Assembly: GCF_026745355.1 (NCBI RefSeq)
Contig: NC_079209.1
Coordinates: forward strand, 12,861,886-12,925,885
Direction of reading: 5' to 3'
Source of the DNA: Beta vulgaris subsp. vulgaris
Lineage: Eukaryota; Streptophyta; Magnoliopsida; Caryophyllales; Amaranthaceae
DNA length: 64,000 nt
Below, one piece after another: positions 54,419-64,000 of the stretch (positions are counted from its first letter, which is position 1; each line of letters starts with the position of its first letter). The position numbers and the translations under genes were made by a program. The notes beneath the pieces are model-generated. The model worked only from the letters and a program-made list of their open reading frames with translations, ran no database searches and was not told the DNA's origin.

Positions 54419-55010
54419 GATTGTATGAATGTGTGCAATTTGGTTGATGTTAAAGCTTCTGGGAGACACTTTACATAGAGTAATAAGCAGGAGGGGGTTC
54501 AAAGAGTGTTTTTCAGGATTGACAGGGTGCTTGCTAATCATGGGTGGATTGATATCTATAAGTTGGCAGAGGCTACTTTCTTCCTATGTTATTTTGAAAG
54601 TGTACTATGATGGTTAGCACAAAAACCATTCGGGTTCATGAATATTTGGTGTCACCACCAGGAATTAATGGAACTCTAAGGTAGGCTTGGGATACAAGCG
54701 TTGTTGGCTGTGTTATGTATAAAGTGGTAAAGAAGTTGGCTGCTCTCAAAGCTTCCCTTAAGGAGATGAATAAGGTGGGTTTTGGATATGTGGAGGCTAT
54801 TGTGATCAAGTCCAACATGATTGTATGATTGTACAAAAGCATATGCATGAACATATTGATGATACAGAGTTGAGAACTAGGGAAATTAAAAGGGGGTTGA
54901 AGTTGAGTTGACAAGAGCTAAACAAAACCATCATGCTATGTTGCAACAAAAAACTAAGCTAAATTGGCTTAAATGTGATGATGGAAACTCCAAGATTATT
55001 CAAACACTTG
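54419..55010 (+). pseudogene. LINE-1 endonuclease fragment, downstream part
   Basis: Continues the protein of 43575-43707: DCMNVCNLVDVKASGRHFT, then RIDRVLANHGWIDIYKLAEA, FGFMNIWCHHQE and, near 54950, QKTKLNWLKCDDGNSKI. These are consecutive landmarks of plant L1 proteins from the endonuclease end toward the reverse transcriptase. Several stops and shifts; the RT itself is not seen. Confidence 0.78.
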
Positions 55011-55419
55011 ATCTATATGACAAAAAAATCAATTCACAATATGTGATTTATTAGAGGATTATTCACAATATGTGATCTCTTTTGTGAAGATGCTCTATGA
55101 TAACAACTATATAATTTTGTAGCTTTTGGAGCTGAAGGGCTGAAGGCATGGAGTTTAATTATGCTGAAAGCAACTAGAGATAGTTAATGTACCCTCTGTG
55201 CCTAAAACGTGGTGAAAATTTTAACTTTTCTCCTTTCTCTAGAATGTGTTTGAAATTACATTTGAAGTTTCAATGAATGAGAGATATTAGATATGTTAAA
55301 GTTATACTTTTTTGTGTTGTATGGACTATAGAATATATAAATACTTGGCCTTATTTGGCTGCTGCTAGTTGGTGGCTGGAAGAAGCTGCTATACCATGTA
55401 AAGTTTTTAAAAAAAATTA
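55011..55419. other. AT-rich spacer, nothing recognised
   Basis: May be further LINE decay; no domain visible. Confidence 0.4.
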
Positions 55420-55684
55420 AAAATAGAGCAAATGCTCCGGTTTTTAAGAGATAACCGGAGCATTTTCAAGACAAGTGCTCCTATTTTCTCTTAAAAGCCG
55501 GAGCATTTGGCATATTAAATGCTTCGGATTTTTGACAACTGGAGCATTTGTTATATTAACGCTACGGTTCATAATCGAAGCATTTGTAAAATTTCCAAAT
55601 GCTCGTCTAACGTCTGCTACGGGTCAAATACGGAGCATTTATGGCCTTAAAAACCAGAGCATTTGAGGTTTTTTCTACTTGTGC
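55420..55684. mobile_element. CACTA-type transposon terminus with subterminal repeats
   Basis: The right edge read on the minus strand is CACAAGTAGAAAAAACC, close to the CACTAGTAGAAAAA-type ends of plant CACTA elements. The 260 bp inside carry at least eight AAATGCTCCGG-like words in both orientations, as expected of the subterminal repeats that bind CACTA transposase. The other end is not found. Confidence 0.55.
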
Positions 55685-55689
55685 AAGGT

Positions 55690-57164
55690 CAGGGTTTTGC
55701 AAGGCTAGGAGATGTGTAGAATGATATAATGATCATAAATAGATAGAATGATTATCGAAAATTATTTTTTAGTAAATAATCGAGATCCGTAAACGAGGTC
55801 CGCGGATTACATCTCTTCAGGAGATTTATTTGGAGGAACCACCACACGTATAGGAATCCCCCACTTTGGGTGAGCTTTCCTTGAATTAGGTATTATGAGC
55901 CTTGATTGAAATGTAGTTGACATGTATTGAACATTAAAAGTTGTCGCTAGGGATGCTTCATTCGGAAGTCGATATAGGCAAATTCAAATATCGCCACAAA
56001 CCATGAAATTATCAAAGAGTCCTTTAGGGAAAAGGAGAATTTGGATTGAAAAATAAAAAAAGGTTTAATTTATGACTCAAATGAATATAGGTCAGAAAAG
56101 GCTTTTACGAGGCTAGGTTCAGACTTAAGTTTATGTCGAGATCTAGAAAGAGTATGCTCCTTAACTCTAGAAAATCAAATCATGACCTTGACTAATTTAT
56201 TTTATTGACGCGGTCAGACCTCAAGATGAGGATTCCTACGTATCCTTGTGGAATAAGACCATTCGTAGTTCTAGATCTTTTTTTTTTTTGCCTTAAATTT
56301 TGTCTAGGCTGCCCTTTTGGGTTTTCAACCTAGCAGGCTTGGACCTACCTTGAAAAGGAGTTAGGGTTGATGAAAGGTTGGAAGGTTAAAGGTTTTAGGT
56401 TTGATGAAGGTTTAATTAGATGGGATAAGGTAGGATCATGGATTTGTATTATATGAATTAAGGTTTCGATGGATTGAAGGATTTCAATGAGGGGTAGAAC
56501 TTGTGTTCAATCCCCCTAGCTTGACTTTTCATTATTTTGCCTTTGGCTTTTTCCTTTTTTTCCATTTTGTCTTGTGCGTTTTCTTTTGCTTTCACTTTTT
56601 TCGCACTTTGAGTTTCTTTCACTTTTTTATTTTGCCTGGGATTGATTTTTTTTTGTAGCAAGGCTTGCACACAAGTTTGGTTTAGGGTACTGGAAGGTTT
56701 GAAGGATATTTGTGGAGCTTTGATGTTGAAGGGATTGTTTGGTTTATGATCATGGAGATGATGGTTTATGGGATCTTTGTTTTTCCTTGGTTGTATGAGG
56801 ATAGCTTATGAAAGGTAATGGAAGGGAGAGAGGAATAAATCCTGATCTAAAGTATGTCCCTTTTTTCATTATTTTTATTTCAGATCTTTTTTTTTTTTTA
56901 TTATTATTATTAGTCAAGTTCATTAATTGATTTAAGTTCCATCATTGAATTAGAAGTATACATAAAATGATGGAAGGCCAATGAAAATGAAAATGAAAGT
57001 GAAAATGCAATTATTTTATTAATTAGAAATAAATAAAACAAGGCTTATTAAAAATAAAAACCTAAATGACATAAACTCGACGGGAAAAGAAATGATGAAG
57101 CTAGGGGAGAGACTCTCCGACTAACCTATGAAAATACTATTAAATGATCATGCCCCGGTATTAT
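55690..57164 (-). mobile_element. Internal, mostly non-coding part of an Ogre/Tat-type gypsy element
   Basis: Minus-strand sequence following the gag remnant. Contains phrases common downstream of gag in these elements (AACTACGAATGGTCTTATTC, ACCCAAAAGGGCAGCCTAG) and a lysine-rich 70-codon frame (56670-56458). No protease or RT motif. Confidence 0.45.
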
Positions 57165-58290
57165 TTAGGCACTGCCCAAGGGGTTGCCGCTATTGCTGAC
57201 TTTTGCTGCAGGCGAAATTAGCAATCTATCGTCTTCAATCATATCCTGTAGAGCATACTTCAATGTCCAGCAGTGTGATGTCATATTCCTGTTTCTTTGA
57301 TGGTACTTGTAGTAGGCATTGGAATTCCATTTACTGGATCTTTTCTCAGGAGCAGGGTCCGTGAGTAGGGCCAATAGGTTGAAGTGCTCCTTTGGCATGA
57401 AGCCTAGTGAAGGCTTCTTCTAGAGTCATGCCCAATGGAGTGAATGTCCTTTGAGGTCCTTGATAACCTCTTTTATCAGTATTTAGGGCATTGATGTTGT
57501 TGCTTTTAGAAGTAGAAGGATTGTTATTACTCTTATTGAAAGAGTTGTTGTTGGTGGAATCCTTGTTCTTGTTGGTTTGTACCACTTCTTCAATTAGCAA
57601 GCCTACCTTATAGAGCTTTGTGAAAGACTCCATGGATTGGAATATTTGATATGATCCCCATACTTAGGCTGCAGGTTATGGATCACCAGTTGGACCTGAT
57701 CCTCTTGAGATGACCTATTAGTCATTTTTACAACATATTCTCTCCGCCTGTAGGAAGGTGACGAAGTCTTCATTGGAGTTTTGTTTAGTTAATTCCAACT
57801 CACGCAGGCCAATGGGAAGCTGAGTACTATATATGTATTGTTTATGGAACTCTTCCCTAATATAGTCCCAATCATTTAGTTTGGTCTTATTCAGTTGAAC
57901 CACTTAGATGAATGTGCATCCAAGGTCAAGGGGAATATATAAGCAAACATGTCCTTAGCTTGCTCATGCTTTTGAGGGCCATAGAGATGGAAAAGGCTCT
58001 CAAGTGATCATCTGGGTCTTCGACCCCCTTAAATTTTGGGAGGTCACAATGCTACCTTTTTAGGGGAGCTTTTTGCTCAATTGAGGATCAATGATGTTAT
58101 GGCCATGAGCCTGACTATCGAGTGGAGGAAACTCGAGTTTTTCAAACCTCAAATCCGTCTTGGACTTGATTGGAGGTTGTGGTGGTGGAGTGTCGCCATG
58201 TTCTTCCTCTTCAATTAGCTTCTCTTCTCAGTGCCTTGATATGTTTGTCTGGTTCCTCAAGACGAGAGTTCATCAGTTAAAGTTGGGCCA
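57165..58290 (-). pseudogene. Ogre/Tat-type gypsy gag remnant
   Basis: Minus strand. In order: DLRFEKLEFP region, KLNDWDYIREEFHKQYIYST (57880s), LRELELTKQNSNEDFVTFL, YKVGLLIEEVVQT, FTPLGMTLEEAFTRLHAKGA, LQPIGP, and a zinc-knuckle-like YYKYHQRNRNMTSHCWTLKY with ALQDMIEDDRLL. This run is characteristic of Ogre/Tat-like gag. At least four frame breaks. Pol is absent downstream, so only the 5' third of the element is left. Confidence 0.8.
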
Positions 58291-58489
58291 TAATGCCACT
58301 GAGCTGTTTATTAGTGAACCCCATTTCAGATGATGATTTAGAAGAGTCGGAGGATTCATCTGAAAAGGTAAGGATGTGTTTGACGAGTATGGGAGTAGGT
58401 CGACCTTGTTGCCTCTCTGTTGGGCATTCCCAGTTATAATCTCACGACCAATCCTGAATAGAAATCGAACGGACTCCACGACTTGGTTT

Positions 58490-59060
58490 TGGTGATGATA
58501 TGAGAGACTAGACTTTGAAATTATAGGTGAGCAAGCAGGCTAGACTTTAAGGAAGGCTGAACAACAAGAGAGACTAGACTCTTAACTTAAGGGAAGAAGG
58601 TTAGGCACCTAGACTTTGAACTTACGTGTGAGCAAGCAGGCTAGACAACTAGACTTCATAACTTATATTAGACTAAGCAGGCCAGACTCAAAACTTACTT
58701 ATGGGATTACAGAATGCTAGACTTTGAACTTATGGGTGAGCAAGCAGGGTAGACAACTAGACTTCAGAACTTATATTAGACTATTATGGGATCATAGAAT
58801 GCTAGACTTTGAACTTATGGGTGAGCAAGCAGGTTAGACTTTAAGGAAGAATGGACAATAAAGAAGACTAGACTCTTAACTTAAAGCAATTAGGCAACTA
58901 GACTTTGAACTTACGGGTGAGCAAGCAGTTTAGACAACTAGACCTTGCAACTTACATTAGATTAAGCAGGCTAGGCTCAAAAATTGCCTATGGACTTAAG
59001 GAATGCTAGACTTTGAACGTACGGGTGAGCAAGCAAGCTAGAATTTAAGGGATGAACTTT
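58490..59060. repeat. Complex minisatellite (CTAGACTTTGAACTTA family)
   Basis: Irregular tandem units built from CTAGACTTTGAACTTAYGGG, TGAGCAAGCAGG, AGACAACTAGACTT and TATTAGACTAAGCAGG in higher-order blocks of roughly 100-150 bp. It lies just upstream of the Ogre-type gag (minus strand), where such elements often carry tandem repeats. Degenerate ACTAGACT words continue to about 59300. Confidence 0.8.
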
Positions 59061-60045
59061 TATAGTTCTAAGAATGCATTTTTATAGTCCGAAGACTGAC
59101 TAGGGCTTACATGGAGATGCAAACTAGACCTAGGATATGAACTGACATATAGGTTTCACTTAGACTAGGAGATTCACATGAGCTTGACATTTGAGATGGA
59201 CTAGGAATAGACGTGGAATGAATAAACTGGGATTATTAGACTTAGACCGGGCTTGACATAAAGATACAATGGCCTATATTTGACATGAACTAGACTTATA
59301 TGGGCCTAAGATGGACTTTAATGCTAGCGAGCCTAATATGAATGCATGGACTGAAATTTATATGGACTAATATGAATGCACAATGGACTCTAATGTACAT
59401 GGGCCTAGAAATGAATGCAAATGAATTAGGTTGACTGGAATGGATTGAATAGAAGTCTTTAAATTGGGCTTAGAATTTTCGAAATTCATTTTTTGAAAGG
59501 AACCCCTTGTTTTTATCTTTTATTAGGAAAAGATGATGGATTATTAGTTTTGAAAAGTATATTTTTTTTATTGAATAGGTGGTATGATGATGACTAGGAA
59601 ATGTTTTCGAAAAAAGGTAGAATAGAAGATGGTATATGATTGATTTTGAAAAAAATGTAAGTTTTTGAAATTGGTGAATATGATAAAGTAAGATTGACAG
59701 GATAGCATGGATGAAAATGGAAGAAGTAGACATGCATGACAACATTAAATCTACAATGACCATTTTTCCTTAGATGCGCTTTTTTTAGGACAGACTCGAC
59801 CTTGCTTTTTTGAATTAGGTGAAATTGGACGCAAGACATTTTGAACAGTCAATGACTCTAATGCAAACAAGAACATTATACGGAATTTTCCACTACATTG
59901 TCTAAAGTGACGGAAAATGCGAGAGGCACAAACAGCATGCCACGTAGCAAAGGTGCGTGTGGCGCAGTGCGTTGGAGTTTATAAGTGTATATAGTAGAAA
60001 CTCAAAGTTTATTCAAAAGAATATGAAGAGCCCTTTTTATCTTTT
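59061..60045. other. Degenerate repeat then AT-rich spacer
   Basis: No supported gene. Minus-strand frames at 59470-59839 are low-complexity. Confidence 0.4.
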
Positions 60046-60087
60046 GTCCCACATTAAAAGAATAGAGCGAAAGAGTAAGGTTTATAA
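60046..60087 (+). promoter_or_regulatory. snRNA-type promoter-like pair (USE plus TATA)
   Basis: GTCCCACATTA (60046-60056) resembles the plant snRNA upstream element RTCCCACATCG, and TTTATAA (60081-60087) follows with 33 bp between centres, the spacing used by Pol II snRNA genes. Expected start is near 60115. No U1, U2, U4 or U5 sequence is recognisable downstream, so this may be a dispersed promoter copy. Confidence 0.35.
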
Positions 60088-60423
60088 CCAGTACTCTTCC
60101 TCTACCCTTTGAGTTGTGTAGCAATGAGGCTTTTAATGGGTATGTGGTGATTGGAGTTACCACACACGCGTGCCACCCGCCCGGTTCGAGCCAGGACATT
60201 GGGGAATAAACTTATCTTAACTATCTTTATGGGTCAATGTTTTTTCAGCATTTAATAATGATCGTTTTTATCAGTCTTAAGTTATCGTTTTTCCCCTAAT
60301 CTCTCTCTTAAATTCCCGTTTTTCCCTAATTTCTCTCCTAAACTTCTGCCATTATTCTTCCCATTGATTGACCTTTTTTCCCACAATTTCAGCCTTCTTC
60401 TGATGTCGTTTGGTTTCCTCTCC

Positions 60424-60431
60424 CTATAAAT
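60424..60431 (+). promoter_or_regulatory. TATA-like box, possible LTR or gene promoter
   Basis: CTATAAAT followed after about 30 bp by CACATAAACAC and a CT-rich leader. Looks like a Pol II start region but no coding frame follows. Confidence 0.35.
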
Positions 60432-60639
60432 ACTGGTGTTTTGATATTCATTAAAAACACATAAACACAAACAATCTCTTATTCTCTTCGTTTTCTTTCC
60501 CCTCTATTATTCTAGGCAATATTCAAGATCGTTCTCAATCTGCTTTTCTGCCAACACCGGAAATGCGGAAAAACGTGTATCCCTGGAGGTTGATTGCTTT
60601 GAGTATGTATGTTGTTACGGGGTTAATTCAATTTTAGGG

Positions 60640-62160
60640 CAATGATCGTTTCACGCCACGACTATTAGATGAGTTTATTTTAATTGTTACCAGTTTTCGT
60701 TCCTACACAGTGTTGTGCATCTGGCGCAGGGTCAATGCGTCAGACACATACTCATGCATCTGGCGTATTGATCCCACACATGTTTTCATGGCAGTTTAGG
60801 CGATGTTTTGGCAAATTTGGCATAAAATCCGGACACAAAGACTGACACACTAACCAGGCCATATCGAGTTTAATAGACTAACAATGATGTAAATTTGTTA
60901 TTTTTAGACTCGAACAAAGGTCAAAAGACCAATAAAAATGGTTATCAATAGACAGCTTCCGGGCTATCCGACTGGCATAGGAGCGTTGCACGAGGCGGAG
61001 GCGCAACTTAATGCATTTGGCGCAATGCTCTGTGGCTTGTGTATTGGTAAATTGATGAAGGTTCAGGCGAAAACAACGATTAGTTTTAGACGCGATTCAC
61101 ATTATTTAAAGCATATCAACATGTTAATAGAATATGAGTAGGCAAAAGCTGTAATCACACATAAATGTTAGATAACATGGATGCAAAAGTTCTTAACTTA
61201 AAGTCTAATTGTACATAATTAAAAAGGTGGTCACGTGTAAGACGCACTCTAGTTCTCAAGTAAGGAAGAAGAAAACAATGTCACGGTTGGGTAGATTTGC
61301 TTATGATTTAGATCCAACACTCTCACTCAAGATGCTTTTTAATTGGAAGGACAAAGCGGAAATCCCGTAGGGTGACCTCACACATATAACATGTGCTAAT
61401 GAGGCAAGGTAGATTGTCCTTATGGTGCTGAACAATAGCCATGCATATGCAAAATAATATTTTATTCCAAGACATAAAAAAAGAATAAATCGTATTTTTT
61501 AATTTTCATTAATCCAAAGAAAAATTGAAATCCAAATGTTTTTCGAATTAGATTGGATTATGCCCTAATCCAGACCGTACACCGCACTTTCACCCCTACT
61601 CATTGGTTCGCCTGACGCGTTCTGGCCAATGCGATGGATGCACGTGGCGCGCTGAGTGCAGCTGCCACGTCCGACGCATATTCGATTTTTGATTCTACGC
61701 GTGCTTTAAAGATACTTTTTTATCCCTAAAACTCCAGAGGTTAAATATTATAGATGTAAATCTGATTTATATTTATATATCAAAGATAATAAAAATATTT
61801 ATGATAAATATTTATTAATAAAAAATATTTAATATGGGCTCTTAAATGGACTTGAAACATTTTACGGGCTTAAAATATAATCAATCATCATGAACAATTG
61901 ATTGGGCTTTAGAATATCATTTCAAAACACAATTTTGGATTGGTTCTTTAGGTTGCTCTTCCGTTGGGTCGCGCCAACTAATATCGCGGTATGTTTCATC
62001 ATATTGGATCATTAAGTGGGGAGACACGATTATGTGTCTGCACGTTGTCATCTGTAAAGAGCCAAAATTAAATTTTTAGCTTAAGAAGGAAAGAGAGAAA
62101 GGACTTGGAATCCATCCTAAATTACAAATATAACATAAAAATCAATCAAGCTCTTCTTTA
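60640..62160. other. Non-coding stretch with repeated GCGCA/TGGCGC words
   Basis: No supported gene; a 67-codon open frame (60938-61141) has no domain. CATCTGGCGCAG-like words recur near 60717, 60763, 61010 and 61640, and also near 59950. TTGGCGCGACCC on the minus strand (about 61969-61980) resembles a gypsy primer site, which would suit the minus-strand Ogre-type remnant; unproven. Confidence 0.35.
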
Positions 62161-62171
62161 TTAATTTTTTT

Positions 62172-62310
62172 TCAAGAAAAATTGATAGGAACATTTCCAA
62201 CTATGAGTGTTCTGTCATTTTCGGTCCCAATTAAAGATTATTTATGAGCGGTTCCAACTATATATTATTTTTGCTAAAATTGGTCCCAGTTGACTTATTA
62301 CCTATTTAAT
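62172..62310. mobile_element. Mutator-like terminus, partial
   Basis: Starts GAAAAATTGATAGGAACA and has spaced TCCAACTATG/TCCCAATT words, like the ends of the MITE at 46154-46942. The partner end is not found in the remaining window. Confidence 0.4.
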
Positions 62311-62559
62311 AGGTTAATTTTTTTATAAAAAAAAATCTTAATCATTCGTCCCTACCAGTACCACTGCTCTACCTCTCCCCGTCCCATGCATTCCTTGATC
62401 AGCCCCCCCCCCCCCTTGTCTTTTTCATGAGCAAATATGCTTCACAAAACAAACTTGATCAGCTAGCAATAGCTTGACATCTTTAGTCATCGATCTGTTT
62501 CTCTATCACTCTTTCTCTCTCCCTTTCTCTCCCTCTCTTCTATGTGAGTGTGTCTAGAG

Positions 62560-62712
62560 ATGGCAATGGAGATGGCTCTTAGAGCTTCAGTATCTTCTAC
62601 TAGACCCACTCTTCCATCTTATCCCTTCTCAAAAAAACCTTTTTCTTAAAACAAAACTCAAAATTTCAATTGAAACCTGCTCAAGTTCAGTTGTTTTCCA
62701 CCACAACTTCTA
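62560..62712 (+). pseudogene. Transit-peptide-like gene fragment
   Basis: ATG at 62560 after a CT-rich 5'-UTR-like stretch opens a frame MAMEMALRASVSSTRPTLPS that hits TAA at 62647. A one-base shift in an A-run would continue as FLKQNSKFQLKPAQVQLFST to about 62712. The composition (Ala, Ser, Thr, Lys rich, no acid after the start) is that of a chloroplast transit peptide. No mature-protein part follows. The parent gene is not recognised. Confidence 0.4.
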
Positions 62713-62729
62713 TATATATATAAATTTAA

Positions 62730-64000
62730 CTTTATTACAAACTCAAACCTTTTTAATTTAATTACAAATTAACTGTTATAATATTACAAAGCCGGTCGTT
62801 CTCACCGCGATACAAATAATATGAATAACATATATCAGACCTTCTTCAATAATACTACCTTCATGTACCTGCATATACCGACACGTAGTATCAGCCAAAC
62901 TGGTTGAGAAAGATTCCATAATGTAAAGCCAATTATATATGCAGGTAGGATACATTAATCACATCCTACAAATCATTTTTCTTTCAAAACATATAAATAT
63001 AAAATCATTTCTTTCTTTCTTTTCTAAAACAAATTCTTTCTTTTCTATTTCTAAATCAAATCCTTTCTATTTCCTTCTTTAAATCAAATCCTTTCTTTTT
63101 CTTTTTTTCCAAATCTTTCTTTTTTTTTTCCTTTTCCAAACAAATCCTTGCTTTCCTTTTTCTTTCACGAAGAAAGAATCATAAACCTATGGAATGGAAC
63201 GAACGTTCCTTGCCTTTGGGCTAGTTAGACCCTCTGGATAACTATAGATAAAGACCTCTGGTGGGCACACCATACATACGGCCAAACTGTAGCAGAAGAT
63301 CTAAGTCTGAGGTACTGATCAACGCACCCCAAGTATTCTATTATGTATCTGTAAAGCCGAGACAAACTCGACGAAGTTCCAATTCCTTGAGATACCACTT
63401 AAGGTAATCCCCACAACTTTGAAAACACAAAACTATTCTTAGGGATACCACATAGGCAATCCAATAACTTTGCAAACATATAAACTATTCGAAATATCTT
63501 TTTATAATCTTTCCTTCATTTGCGGTTCGGAAACCAAACTTTCTATCTTTGGAGGAGCATCCTCCCATTCAAACCAATCTCAAAAAAGATTAGATAAAAA
63601 CCCTTTTAAAACTCTTTTTGTAAACTATAAAAGATACTTTTAAAACTAAACTCCCAATTTTTAAAAGAAACTCAATCAAAATGAGTTTAAAACTTTTATA
63701 AAACTCTTCTCGTAACTATAAACGTCTTAATAAGAAATCTTACCTTTTAACCTTACAAAACGTTTAAGTAAGAAACGTACCTCTATGGACTTATAATGTA
63801 AACTATAAAAGTTCTGAATATGAAACCTTACCTTTTCGAATCACAGTTAAACAACTACCTCGGTCTAAACGACTCCTCAGTGAAACCGAAAGCTACAATA
63901 TAAATGTGTGTACTTCGTAAGTAATAAAAGACTTGGATACAACTAACTTTAGTTCACAAAGCAATCAACCTTTCCTAAATTCACATAAAATATCAAACAA
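62730..64000. other. Non-coding AT-rich sequence
   Basis: No supported gene or clear element end. 63000-63170 is CTTT-rich. The rest has LTR-like composition, but no paired copy exists in the window. Confidence 0.4.

Noticed and set aside
58490..59060. CRISPR-like array
   Set aside because: Units vary in length and lack uniform spacers; plant context and position beside a gypsy gag point to a minisatellite.
60160..60200. tRNA gene suggested by GGTTCGAGCC
   Set aside because: No A box, no cloverleaf or acceptor stem can be drawn around it.
60938..61141. 67-codon open frame with DAEAQLNAFG-like look
   Set aside because: No recognised domain, no promoter or homologous copy in the window.

Overview
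This is a repeat-dominated piece of a plant nuclear genome, almost certainly a eudicot. The evidence is plant Ty1/copia and Tat-lineage Ty3/gypsy retrotransposons, Stowaway, Tourist, Mutator-like, hAT and Helitron elements, and two copies of an intron-containing G-type lectin S-receptor-like kinase. The species cannot be fixed from the sequence. All assignments below come from reading sequence and motifs; no database search was run.

Layout. 1-4000 is the 3' end of a Tat-like gypsy element with an antisense PF04195-type gene and a 651-bp LTR. 4564-12694 is a full-length copia element (TSD GCCCA) just upstream of receptor-kinase copy A (12791-14461, a clear pseudogene). 14614-18186 is a degenerate 5'-truncated copia on the minus strand. 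18463-19015 is a Helitron candidate. 19334-22502 is an hAT-type element (TSD TCTGACAG) containing a Harbinger/Tourist-type element (TSD TTA), which in turn contains a GC-rich inverted-repeat element with telomere-like arms. 22613-25191 is a compact gag-only LTR element (TSD AGGTG) ending 466 bp before the start of receptor-kinase copy B.

Kinase copy B runs from 25658 to 42630 in seven exons. Intron 1 (5.8 kb) is packed with MITEs and a Helitron candidate. Intron 2 was only 73 bp until a second copy of the same copia family (32922-40981, TSD TTATA) landed in it. Lectin, transmembrane and catalytic kinase motifs are present, but a TAA codon at the end of exon 6 would remove the last 95 residues.

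43575-55010 is a four-level nest. A LINE-1 fragment is split by an hAT element (43708-54410, TSD CTATGGTG, ZMYM1/TTF-type transposase). That hAT is split by a deleted Tat gypsy element (43872-51261, TSD AGTGG). The gypsy protease region is split by a Mutator-like MITE (46154-46942). The remaining 9 kb hold a CACTA terminus, an antisense Ogre/Tat-type gag remnant with a minisatellite, snRNA-type promoter motifs, and a short transit-peptide-like reading frame next to a Mutator-like terminus.

The genes do not form a pathway: the only cellular genes recognised are the two receptor-kinase copies, and the rest is mobile DNA. No previously undescribed enzymatic or defence system is visible. The strongest observations are the target-site-proven nests, the retrotransposon-in-mini-intron event, and the antisense genes carried by both Tat elements. 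Many single-base deletions between the two copia copies raise the possibility of uncorrected assembly errors.
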